DNA of 13,220 nucleotides from Thermofilaceae archaeon (GCA_027017165.1 JALURF010000043.1:1-13220), one strand, 5' to 3'. Shown: positions 1 to 6,005, counted from the stretch's first letter. Numbers and translations: made by a program. The notes: a model not told the origin generated them from the sequence alone.

Positions 1-314
1 TAATAATACATATCGCCTTTCTTCAACTCTTTGATGAGACAGGTTTTGCCCTTACCTCCGGCAATAAAAGACCTAAATCTTATTTTCTCGGCATCCTCAG
101 CTATACGTTCACCCACAGCTAGGCTTCTAATAAGCCATAAAACCGGAGTAGTTTTAGCCTCACGTAATGCAATAAGAGTTACCAGAGTCTTGCCCCAGCC
201 GGTAGGTGCATCTAGTACCGCTCTCTGACCTTCTTTAAGCGCTCGTAGTAGAGCTTGAATTGCCCCTACTTGTCCTGGTCTAGGAGTTAAATTGGTAGGC
301 CAAAAATTCTTCAT
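1..314 (-). CDS. XPD/Rad3-type Fe-S DNA helicase, N-terminal part (cut by window edge)
   Basis: The first 104 codons are visible, read leftwards from an ATG at 314; the rest lies beyond the left edge. The N-terminus has the XPD-like entry motif PRPGQ (residues 11-15), then a Walker A box APTGWGKT (36-43) of an SF2 helicase. Residues 79-93 (RFRSFIAGGKGKTCL) line up with the region of archaeal XPD that carries the first cysteine of the 4Fe-4S cluster, here Cys92. XPD-family enzymes unwind DNA 5' to 3' in repair, though the specific job of this copy is unknown. The ATG lies one base after the stop of the 104-residue gene, so it is surely cotranscribed with that gene and the HerA-like ATPase. A DinG-like or other Rad3 paralogue is possible, because the remaining cluster cysteines and the Arch domain cannot be seen. 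Confidence 0.82.
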   Translation of the reverse strand, partial: MKNFWPTNLTPRPGQVGAIQALLRALKEGQRAVLDAPTGWGKTLVTLIALREAKTTPVLWLIRSLAVGERIAEDAEKIRFRSFIAGGKGKTCLIKELKKGDMYY

Positions 315-315
315 A

Positions 316-630
316 CTACTTTATAGGCTTCTTAAAGAATGCTTTCTCAAGAGTATCTAGCATATCTAGTATTTCACTTACAGCTCTTTCTAAGGCTTTT
401 AGTCTTCTCTCGTAATTCTCAAAAACACCAATCATTGAGGACGAGTCGCATCGAGAGGAAGAATTTTCTCCGCTATAAACTCTCTCTAACATCTCGCAAA
501 CTTCCGGATTCAATAAGTCTAATTCTGCAAGAATACTGACAAGTTTTTCTTTTTCCAAATATTTAGAGAGAATCTGTACGAACATTCCTATCTTAACCTT
601 TTTCTTATTCGATTTCAATACATGAATCAT
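316..630 (-). CDS. Small helical hypothetical protein between HerA-like ATPase and XPD-like helicase
   Basis: I do not recognise this 104-residue protein. I chose the ATG at 630 (MIHVLKSNKK...) because GAGAGG lies about 9 bases upstream. An in-frame ATG at 657 and another at 585 are alternatives. The gene then overlaps the 3' end of the HerA-like gene by 26 bases. It starts with a basic segment (SNKKKVK), continues with predicted helices (MFVQILSKYLEKEKLVSILAE...), has a short serine-rich stretch with one cysteine (SSSRCDSSS), and ends in a long amphipathic, coiled-coil-like helix (ERRLKALERAVSEILDMLDTLEKAFF). No membrane segment, zinc motif or catalytic signature is visible. Its place between two DNA-handling ATPases suggests an adaptor or regulatory role; that is inference from context only. 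Confidence 0.7.
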   Translation of the reverse strand: MIHVLKSNKKKVKIGMFVQILSKYLEKEKLVSILAELDLLNPEVCEMLERVYSGENSSSRCDSSSMIGVFENYERRLKALERAVSEILDMLDTLEKAFFKKPIK

Positions 631-1840
631 GGTTTTCCCTCTCAAAACCGGGGACATGGAAGAACCTTATCCCGGAAGTCTTAGTGATTCCACTTCTATC
701 ATTTTTAGGTTTATATTTGAAAAACTTCACATATCTCGTTTTATTATCTTGAATAACGTAAGCCTCTCCTGTCGAAAGCTTAGAGAACGGCGAATTCGCT
801 TTTATGCCGAAAATGGAGTCGATATCTTTATCCAAGACGTTGTGTATAATAACGATCCTAGCATTTTTAGCGAGGCTCCAACTGGTCTCTATCGGAGATT
901 GGGAAACAGCTATCACACATTCGCCGTATTTTCTGAGTTCTGCGAATAATCTCTCGCCGATTGATGGAAGGTAATTCAATCTTCTATAAGGGATCACATT
1001 ATAGGCTTCCTCTACGACTACAACATGTTTTACTTTTTTAGAAAATCTCTTTCTAGGGACGACATAGTCATATAACATTTTGAGAAGTATAAGTATAAAA
1101 AGTATTTTAATATGAACACTTCTGAAGACGCTTAAATCTATAACGATATTAGTTGAGAATAAATGGCCTAAACTATGACTAGAACCGACAAAAGTCCTTA
1201 ACGCTCTCCCTTCAATAAGATGCGCTAGACGTCTTCTAATAGCCATTTTCGTCTCGTGATCATAGTAGCTCTTTAACGGTAGTGCGTCTAGTTTCTCCAC
1301 GAGTTGTACTAGCGTTGGAGCTCGTGTATCCTTAAATAGTTGATTTAGAGCTCTACGGAACATGAATTTCATTGGATCCGAAAACTGAAATACGTCCCCA
1401 AAAAGATCTACTAGAAAATCTATATGTTCACTTAAATCTCCAGAGATGTATTCTAGCGGGTTTATTTGAAAATTTTCCCCTGGCAGTAGTTTCTCGAAAT
1501 TTTCCAGATCATATTCTCCAGCCCAATCCAATATGAGCACTGGAATTCTCTTTGATAACTTTGATGCGATTAGCTTAGCAGTATTGCTCTTACCGCTTCC
1601 AGTCCTTCCGTATATGACTATGTGTCCTGGAAGTATTTTCAGGAAAAATGGGAAAAGACCGGATCTGCCTACTAAAATTTCTTCTGTTCTTGTTTTCGCG
1701 AGAGAATATGCTAGCATAATAAAACCTAGCAACAAGAGCAAAGAGACTATTGTTCCTACGGGATAGCGTAGGGAAATGTTTACAATATTCAAAATCTCAT
1801 ACCCAACACTGCTGTGAAAGAAGATATATAAGCTTAGCAC
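605..1840 (-). CDS. Membrane-anchored HerA/FtsK-superfamily ATPase (DUF87-like)
   Basis: This 411-residue protein has one clear membrane segment at about residues 27-49 (PVGTIVSLLLLLGFIMLAYS), then a cytoplasmic HerA-type P-loop ATPase. Visible motifs are Walker A GRTGSGKS (78-85), the HerA-typical DWAGEYD (105-111), Walker B HVVVVEEA with tandem Glu (272-279), and the SQSP sensor-like motif (313-316). HerA-family ATPases form hexameric DNA translocases. Membrane-tethered versions act in DNA transfer, such as CedB of the crenarchaeal Ced system, and other relatives act in end resection or defence. Without CedA-like multi-pass partners in view I do not assign it to Ced. The GTG at 1840 is only 9 bases from the divergent endA ATG, so a later start, such as the TTG at 1792 (residue 17, still before the membrane segment), may be the real one. 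It is the first gene of a three-gene operon. Confidence 0.85.
   Translation of the reverse strand: MLSLYIFFHSSVGYEILNIVNISLRYPVGTIVSLLLLLGFIMLAYSLAKTRTEEILVGRSGLFPFFLKILPGHIVIYGRTGSGKSNTAKLIASKLSKRIPVLILDWAGEYDLENFEKLLPGENFQINPLEYISGDLSEHIDFLVDLFGDVFQFSDPMKFMFRRALNQLFKDTRAPTLVQLVEKLDALPLKSYYDHETKMAIRRRLAHLIEGRALRTFVGSSHSLGHLFSTNIVIDLSVFRSVHIKILFILILLKMLYDYVVPRKRFSKKVKHVVVVEEAYNVIPYRRLNYLPSIGERLFAELRKYGECVIAVSQSPIETSWSLAKNARIVIIHNVLDKDIDSIFGIKANSPFSKLSTGEAYVIQDNKTRYVKFFKYKPKNDRSGITKTSGIRFFHVPGFERENHDSCIEIE
1821..1832 (+). promoter_or_regulatory. TATA box with purine-rich BRE for endA
   Basis: The sequence GAAAGAAGATATATAAG (about 1815-1831) looks like an archaeal BRE followed by a TATA box centred near 1827. 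That is about 23 bases before the endA ATG at 1850, the spacing expected for a leaderless or nearly leaderless transcript. The TATATA core is palindromic and could also be used leftwards, giving a start near 1800 for the HerA-like gene if that gene begins at the TTG at 1792. Confidence 0.5.
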
Positions 1841-1849
1841 GGGGAAGTA

Positions 1850-2440
1850 ATGAGTAAGAACTTGGGAGCCGCGGAGGAGAAGGAGATGGAAAAAGACACG
1901 TACAGGGCGTATCTTATTAACAACAGAATCATCATCTTTGATATAGAAAAAAGCAGAGAATTATATCGTCACGGATTTTACGGAAAATTCGTAGGGATAC
2001 GTAAGGCAAAGACTCTCGATATTCAACGACCTCTAGAATTAACTCTTTTCGAGGCATTATACCTGCAACGGAAAGGAATTCTAAAAGTATACAATATCGA
2101 TGGTGTTGAACTCAATGAGAGCTATCTTTTGAAAGTTGGCAGAGAGAATTACGAGAATTTCGATTTAGTCTTTGAAGTATATAGCGATCTTAGAGAAAGA
2201 GGATACGTTGTAAAATCGGGAATGAAATTTGGCGCCACCTTTGCCGTATACGAACATGGACCTGGAATAGATCATGCACCTTTCCTTGTTCACGTACTTC
2301 CATATAGGGAGAAGTTAGACCCCATAGAGATTGTGCGAGCGGGCAGGTTATCTCATTCTGTCAGGAAAAAATTCGTGATTGCAACTGTAAACCCTGAAAC
2401 TAAAAAAGTATTGTATTATTCGTTTAAATGGTTCGAATAG
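1850..2440 (+). CDS. endA: tRNA-splicing endonuclease, catalytic subunit
   Basis: EndA cuts both splice sites of archaeal tRNA (and some rRNA) introns at bulge-helix-bulge motifs, leaving 2',3'-cyclic phosphate ends for RtcB ligase. The protein has the typical N-terminal domain (SRELYRHGFYGK, then RPLELTLFEALYL) and the C-terminal nuclease domain. All three catalytic residues are present: Tyr in TFAVYEHG, His in GIDHAPF and Lys in SVRKKF. Length (196 residues, or 184 from the inner ATG) matches the single-domain crenarchaeal subunit, which works as a heterotetramer with a structural paralogue not found in this window. Two starts are credible: the ATG at 1850, spaced for leaderless initiation, and the ATG at 1886, preceded by a strong Shine-Dalgarno GGAGGAGA at 1873-1880 and closer to the usual family N-terminus. 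The intron-bearing tRNA-Arg in the same window is an obvious substrate. Confidence 0.95.
   Translation: MSKNLGAAEEKEMEKDTYRAYLINNRIIIFDIEKSRELYRHGFYGKFVGIRKAKTLDIQRPLELTLFEALYLQRKGILKVYNIDGVELNESYLLKVGRENYENFDLVFEVYSDLRERGYVVKSGMKFGATFAVYEHGPGIDHAPFLVHVLPYREKLDPIEIVRAGRLSHSVRKKFVIATVNPETKKVLYYSFKWFE
1873..1880 (+). promoter_or_regulatory. Strong Shine-Dalgarno before the inner endA start
   Basis: GGAGGAGA lies inside the first codons of the longer endA reading frame, about 8 bases before the in-frame ATG at 1886. A site this good argues that 1886 is used, alone or alongside 1850. The resulting 184-residue protein matches the usual size of crenarchaeal EndA. Confidence 0.5.
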
Positions 2441-2474
2441 CCGAAATTTTCTGTTGTATCATTCTACCAGTAAA

Positions 2475-2484
2475 CTTTATAAGT
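2475..2484 (+). promoter_or_regulatory. TATA box for psmB-fttA
   Basis: ACTTTATAAGT lies in the 98-base gap between endA and psmB. A start about 26 bases downstream (near 2505) would leave a leader of about 35 bases that holds GGTGAT (2530-2535) just before the psmB GTG. The rest of the gap shows no other clear structure apart from a weak GTTG/CAAC inverted repeat near 2495-2511. Confidence 0.5.
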
Positions 2485-2538
2485 CTTTTCTACGTTGTGG
2501 TGTTAGCAACATAATTTCAAACACTTTCTGGTGATAAT

Positions 2539-3180
2539 GTGTTTAATAACGAAATGCTAAAAAAAGTGTACAAAGGTACGACGACGGTCGGCATAGTTGG
2601 CAAAGACTTCGTAGTATTAGGCGCGGATAAACGCGTTTCATCAGGGACCTATATATTTCATAAACAAGGAAAGAAAATCCACGCTATAGACCACCACGTA
2701 GCCACTACTATGGCTGGTGTAGTAGCGGATGCTCAGAGTTTAGTTGAGCAATTGAGAATCGAAGCTGCGTTTTACCGACTTACAAACGAACGGCCGATGC
2801 CAGTACAAGCCGTGGCAACGCTAGCCTCGATATTGTTATTTCAGATGAGACCGATTTTGATAGCGCACATGTTAATTGGCGGAGTAGATGGAAAAGGAGC
2901 TCAACTTTATAGTATTGATTGGCTGGGCACTGTTACTCGGGAAAAGTATACGGCGTCTGGCTCCGGTTCACCCTATGCCGTTACACTGCTGGAGAACGAA
3001 TATAGTGAAAATATTTCAAGAGAAGAGGCTATAAGGTTGGCTGTAAAGGCCGTAAATGCCGCTATGAGGAGAGATCCGGGTAGTGGTGAAGGAATAGACG
3101 TGGCAGTTATTGATAAGAACGGCGTGAAGGAGTTGGATAAACGTGAAATTACCGAAATTTTAAAAATGAGAGTTAGTTAG
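2539..3180 (+). CDS. psmB: Proteasome beta subunit, catalytically active
   Basis: This is an N-terminal nucleophile hydrolase of the 20S proteasome core. The autocleavage site is Gly13/Thr14 (YKG|TTTVG). Numbering the mature chain from that Thr puts Asp at 17 (GADKR) and Lys at 33 (QGKKI), the canonical Thr1/Asp17/Lys33 triad, and GSGSPYA and DPGSGEGIDV supply the remaining conserved active-site segments. The subunit is therefore predicted to be active and not a structural paralogue. Mature length is 200 residues. The propeptide is 13 residues from the GTG start at 2539, which follows GGTGAT, or 8 residues if the in-frame ATG at 2554 is used. FttA starts 18 bases downstream in the same direction, so the two are probably cotranscribed. 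Crenarchaea often have a second beta gene elsewhere. Confidence 0.97.
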   Translation: MFNNEMLKKVYKGTTTVGIVGKDFVVLGADKRVSSGTYIFHKQGKKIHAIDHHVATTMAGVVADAQSLVEQLRIEAAFYRLTNERPMPVQAVATLASILLFQMRPILIAHMLIGGVDGKGAQLYSIDWLGTVTREKYTASGSGSPYAVTLLENEYSENISREEAIRLAVKAVNAAMRRDPGSGEGIDVAVIDKNGVKELDKREITEILKMRVS

Positions 3181-3198
3181 GTTATAATCGGTTAATCG

Positions 3199-5118
3199 GT
3201 GTTTAAGTTGGAAGAAGATAAAATACTTCTCAATATCAGGAATACGATCCTGTCGAAAAGCCCCCCTGATGCCCAGATTACAGGAGTTGAATTTGAAGGC
3301 CCGAAAATAGTCATTTATTCAAGGAATCCAGTGGTCTTTTTTGAGAAAAATGAGGGTATCATCAAGGAAATAGTCAAGACCATTAAGAAAAGAGTAGTAA
3401 TAAGAGGAGACCCTCAAGTTAGGAAAAGCGAAGAAGAGACAATTCGAATTATTAAGGAGATAGTTCCACCTGAAGCCGGAATCACAAGTGTGTTTTTTGA
3501 CGATATTAGCGGTGTAGTTGAAATAGAAGCAGAAAAACCGGGCTATGTAATCGGTAAAGAAGGACAAACTCTTAGAAAGATATTAGCTCGCACTCTTTGG
3601 CATCCACGAGTCGTAAGAACTCCTCCAATACACTCGACAACTATAGCTCAAACTAGGTCTTTGTTTAGAGCGCGTAGAGAGGAAAGATTAAAATTTCTTA
3701 GAGAAATGGGTCAGAGGATTCACAGACACCCCATATTCAAGAATACCTATGTTAGAGTGACTGCTTTAGGCGGATTTCAGGAAGTGGGTAGGAGCGCAAT
3801 ACTAGTACAGACCTCCGAGAGCACAGTACTATTAGATGCTGGAATTAAGCCTAGTGGAAATAGACATGACGAATTTCCCTATTTTGATCTCCCCGAATTT
3901 GATGTAGATAGACTTGATGCCGTAGTTATAACTCACGCTCATTTAGACCACTGCGGCGCACTGCCTTATCTCTTTAAATACGGGTATCGAGGACCAGTTT
4001 ATACAACCGAACCGACTATGTACCTTATGAAGATGCTACAGGAAGATTATCTCAAGATTACAGAAAGAAGCGGTAAACCACTTCCCTATACTTCACGAGA
4101 AATAGCAGAAGCCCTTCTTCACACATACCCTCTGAGCTACGGAGAGGTGACTGATATAACTCCGGATATAAGGTTAACTCTTTATCCTGCAGGGCATATT
4201 CTCGGATCCGCAATGGCTCATATACACGTAGGACAGGGGTTAGTCAATATAGTATACACGAGCGATTTTAAATTCGAGAGGACTAGACTGCTGGATTACG
4301 CAAATTACAGATTTCCGCGCGTTGAAGTATTAATCATGGAGAGCACTTATGGAGGAGTTGAAGATCGATTGCCGCCAAGATACGATACAGAACAGTATTT
4401 TATAACCATAGTCAAGAAGACTCTGGAGCGAAAAGGAACAGTATTAATACCGGTAATGGCTGTCGGTCGTGCTCAGGAAATACTATTAGTGTTAAACGAG
4501 GCTATAGAAACCGGGAAAATACCAGAAGTGCCTATTTTCATAGAGGGAATGATAGACGAGGCTACCGCCATACATACGGCTTATCCAGAACATTTATCAC
4601 AAGTTTTGAGAGATAGAATTTACAGAGGCGAGAATCCATTCACTTCACCTTATATTAAAATAGTTAAAGATCCTAGTCAGCGAAAAGATATAACATCCCT
4701 GGGTTCCAGCATTATACTCGCGACTTCGGGAATGCTAACAGGAGGCCCTGTACTCGATTATCTTCAGCTATTAGCTAGCGATGAGAAGAACTCTCTAATA
4801 TTTGTTAGCTATCAAATAGAAGGAACTTTAGGGAGGAAGATCCTCAACGGATTGAGGGAAATACCGTTTATAGACGCCTACGGAAGGATTACTGTAAAAG
4901 AGTTGAAAATGGAAGTATATAGGGTTGAAGGATTTTCCGGACATAGCGATAGAGGACAGTTGATAAAATTCTTAGCCCGAATCACGCCAAAACCAAACCT
5001 CGTAGTTTTAGGTCATGGAGAAAAAAGTAAAATCAGAGAATTAAAGAGCTACGTAGAACGACGATTTAACTACACAGTCGTAACTCCACAGAATATTGAA
5101 TCTATAAGAATTAGATAG
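3199..5118 (+). CDS. fttA: FttA / aCPSF1: KH-domain metallo-beta-lactamase/beta-CASP ribonuclease and termination factor
   Basis: This is the archaeal orthologue of CPSF73, known to cleave nascent RNA and terminate transcription with RNA polymerase. The domain order is complete: N-terminal KH-like domains (about 1-145, with GxxG in YVIGKEGQ, 117-123), then a metallo-beta-lactamase fold with HAHLDH (246-251), the AGH metal His333 and TSDF Asp356. The beta-CASP motifs follow: A at ESTYGG (Glu381), B at FSGHSD (His582) and C at LGHGE (His606). Length of 639 residues is normal for the family. The GTG start is 18 bases after psmB, with only a weak, distant AGGT upstream, so translation may depend on coupling. 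Its stop codon abuts, with zero spacing, the stop of the convergent PUA gene, so its own mRNA 3' end must form inside that gene. Confidence 0.96.
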   Translation: MFKLEEDKILLNIRNTILSKSPPDAQITGVEFEGPKIVIYSRNPVVFFEKNEGIIKEIVKTIKKRVVIRGDPQVRKSEEETIRIIKEIVPPEAGITSVFFDDISGVVEIEAEKPGYVIGKEGQTLRKILARTLWHPRVVRTPPIHSTTIAQTRSLFRARREERLKFLREMGQRIHRHPIFKNTYVRVTALGGFQEVGRSAILVQTSESTVLLDAGIKPSGNRHDEFPYFDLPEFDVDRLDAVVITHAHLDHCGALPYLFKYGYRGPVYTTEPTMYLMKMLQEDYLKITERSGKPLPYTSREIAEALLHTYPLSYGEVTDITPDIRLTLYPAGHILGSAMAHIHVGQGLVNIVYTSDFKFERTRLLDYANYRFPRVEVLIMESTYGGVEDRLPPRYDTEQYFITIVKKTLERKGTVLIPVMAVGRAQEILLVLNEAIETGKIPEVPIFIEGMIDEATAIHTAYPEHLSQVLRDRIYRGENPFTSPYIKIVKDPSQRKDITSLGSSIILATSGMLTGGPVLDYLQLLASDEKNSLIFVSYQIEGTLGRKILNGLREIPFIDAYGRITVKELKMEVYRVEGFSGHSDRGQLIKFLARITPKPNLVVLGHGEKSKIRELKSYVERRFNYTVVTPQNIESIRIR

Positions 5119-5640
5119 TCACAACTGTACGCTTAGGAGAAAATCCCATATCTTGTCCTTTACGTGGTGTAGATTTTTAATAGCTCTTCCACGCTTTTCG
5201 CTAAATACTCTATCGGAACTCATCAATGCCAATCCAACACAGAAGATTCTTTGCTTTTCTTCGTCAGCAACTAGAACTATTCTATTCTCGCTAAAAGGCT
5301 TGCTGGCGCTTCTAATACCGGGCGCCATGACATCCGCTCCATTGACTATATGTGGCACAGCGCCCATATCCACAATAACCACAGGTAAAACCTCCTTAAA
5401 TAGCTCAGCATAGAGAACCGTGGGGAACAAAACATTATTTCGCTCCATTAAGATAGGCTTTCCTTCAAACAAATATATTAAAAAATTTAACCGCGTCTCC
5501 ACTCTTTCGACTGATGAAAAACTTGATAACTTCTCTAAAACCCCACTACCCAGTTGTGTATGTATTTCTGTGAATAGCTTTTTAGTATCTTTTTTACTAA
5601 GCCGATATCGTGTTTTTACTAGTTTCCCCCTCACAAACAT
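5119..5640 (-). CDS. PUA-domain RNA-binding protein, MCT-1/Tma20-like
   Basis: This 173-residue protein has an N-terminal domain (about 1-80, pre-PUA type) and a C-terminal PUA domain (about 85-165). The PUA signature is VVIVDMGAVPHIVNGADVMAPGI, followed by IVLVADEEKQRIFCVGLALMSS. This two-domain layout is that of archaeal homologues of eukaryotic MCT-1/Tma20 and eIF2D, which bind ribosomes and RNA. The archaeal proteins are poorly characterised, so a role in translation is inferred from the family. The ATG at 5640 lacks a convincing Shine-Dalgarno but has an A/T-rich TATA-like stretch about 25 bases upstream (5657-5669 read leftwards), fitting a leaderless transcript. Its stop directly touches that of the convergent fttA. 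An A6 run on the plus strand at 5021-5026 gives this transcript a U6 tract about 93 bases past its stop. Confidence 0.85.
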   Translation of the reverse strand: MFVRGKLVKTRYRLSKKDTKKLFTEIHTQLGSGVLEKLSSFSSVERVETRLNFLIYLFEGKPILMERNNVLFPTVLYAELFKEVLPVVIVDMGAVPHIVNGADVMAPGIRSASKPFSENRIVLVADEEKQRIFCVGLALMSSDRVFSEKRGRAIKNLHHVKDKIWDFLLSVQL

Positions 5641-5696
5641 GGAATATCTCTAGCCCTTATGAATATTTCTCATAGTCATCAACGGATAACTCAATA

Positions 5697-5706
5697 TTTT
5701 TAAATA
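5697..5706 (+). promoter_or_regulatory. TATA box for the tRNA-Gln/tRNA-Arg unit
   Basis: TTTTAAATAA is centred about 29 bases before the first base of tRNA-Gln, as expected for an archaeal promoter initiating a few bases upstream of the mature tRNA. The 17-base gap between the two tRNAs has no TATA box, so both are probably cut from one precursor. Confidence 0.55.
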
Positions 5707-5730
5707 AAGCTTTGATAAAAGTAATAGGAG

Positions 5731-5804
5731 AGCCCGGTGGTGTAGCGGCCAAGCATTCGGGGCTTTGGACCCCGAGATCCCGGGTTCGAATCCCGGCCGG
5801 GCTA
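5731..5804 (+). tRNA. tRNA-Gln (anticodon TTG)
   Basis: The gene is 74 bases including discriminator A5804 and folds into a standard cloverleaf. The acceptor AGCCCGG (5731-5737) pairs with CCGGGCT (5797-5803). The anticodon stem CGGGG/CCCCG flanks the loop CTTTGGA, with anticodon TTG at 5765-5767. The T-stem CCGGG/CCCGG encloses TTCGAAT. No intron is present and the 3' CCA is not encoded. It reads glutamine codons; in archaea the tRNA is normally charged with Glu and amidated by GatDE. Confidence 0.96.
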
Positions 5805-5841
5805 TACTCAATAAATCTTATGGGCCCGTAGCGCAGTGGAT

Positions 5842-5854
5842 TATTAATCCACAA
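5842..5854 (+). other. Noncanonical tRNA intron in the D-loop (position 20a/21)
   Basis: The D-loop is 21 bases instead of about 8. The D-stem continues into GTGG (5836-5839) pairing with CCAC (5849-5852), with a three-base AAA bulge (5853-5855) on the 3' side and ATT (5840-5842) on the 5' side. Cutting after the second base of each three-base element removes TATTAATCCACAA and restores the normal archaeal D-loop AGTGGATA with the G18-G19 pair. The 5' ATT can also pair within a longer hairpin, so this is a relaxed bulge-helix-loop motif, and the exact ends could shift by a base or so. Confidence 0.8.
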
Positions 5855-5871
5855 AGCGCACCGGCCTCCGG

Positions 5872-5884
5872 CCGATTGGGAGAC
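5872..5884 (+). other. Canonical tRNA intron at position 37/38
   Basis: The 13-base segment CCGATTGGGAGAC follows G37. Loop bases CTCC (5866-5869) pair with GGAG (5879-5882) of the intron as the four-base central helix, flanked by the three-base bulges GG^C and AC^A. Cutting after the second base of each bulge gives a seven-base loop CTCCGGA. The inner helix is minimal because the intron is so short. Confidence 0.87.
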
Positions 5885-5941
5885 AGCCGGTGGTCCCGGG
5901 TTCGAATCCCGGCGGGCCCGTCTAATATTTACGGGTTTAGA

Positions 5942-5961
5942 GGCAAAATATATATTCTGCC
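5942..5961. repeat. 20-bp near-perfect palindrome containing a TATATATA core, upstream of aIF1
   Basis: GGCA-AATATATATT-TGCC arms are symmetric over 20 bp, with a single mismatched pair (A5946/C5957). It sits 45 bp before the aIF1 start and 21 bp after tRNA-Arg. It may be a protein-binding site, a TATA region for aIF1, or a tRNA trailer structure; the sequence does not decide. Confidence 0.4.
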
Positions 5962-5980
5962 AACATTATAGAATATCATA

Positions 5981-5991
5981 CAATTTAAAAC
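5981..5991 (+). promoter_or_regulatory. Candidate TATA box for aIF1
   Basis: CAATTTAAAAC is centred about 21 bases before the aIF1 ATG, consistent with leaderless initiation. The alternative is the TATATA core at 5949-5955, which would give a leader of about 28 bases ending in GGGAGAGG directly against the ATG, too close to act as a normal Shine-Dalgarno. Confidence 0.35.
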
Positions 5992-6005
5992 GAATATGGG
6001 AGAGG

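Larger units (their letters stand above)
5822..5920 (+). tRNA. tRNA-Arg (anticodon CCG) with two 13-nt introns
   Basis: The acceptor GGGCCCG (5822-5828) pairs with CGGGCCC (5913-5919), discriminator G5920. The D-stem is GCGC/GCGC (5831-5834, 5856-5859), the anticodon stem CCGGC/GCCGG (5861-5865, 5886-5890) and the T-stem CCGGG/CCCGG. The gene is 99 bases, 26 too long. Removing 5842-5854 from the D-loop and 5872-5884 from the anticodon loop leaves a standard 73-base tRNA with D-loop AGTGGATA and anticodon loop CTCCGGA, anticodon CCG at 5868-5870. It reads CGG arginine codons. CCA is not encoded. It lies 17 bases after tRNA-Gln and probably shares its promoter. Introns at two sites imply two cuts by the splicing endonuclease, and the D-loop one needs an enzyme with broad specificity. 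Confidence 0.93.

Noticed and set aside
629..949. Plus-strand open frame opposite the HerA-like ATPase
   Set aside because: It is antisense to a gene with clear ATPase motifs, has no promoter, and its translation shows no domain.
605..1840. Assigning the ATPase firmly as CedB of the Ced DNA-import system
   Set aside because: The layout is similar, but no CedA-type multi-pass membrane protein or small CedA1-like protein is next to it, and the small neighbour has no membrane segment.
2490..2512. GTTG/CAAC stem or C/D-box sRNA before psmB
   Set aside because: The stem is four pairs with a nine-base loop, and no proper C and D boxes are present.
5835..5855. The GTGGATTATTAATCCAC palindrome as an operator or a terminator
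   Set aside because: It lies inside a clear tRNA gene. An intron there restores a standard D-loop exactly, which explains the symmetry better.
5657..5971. Short open frames across the two tRNA genes on both strands
   Set aside because: They overlap well-folded tRNAs and encode no recognisable protein.
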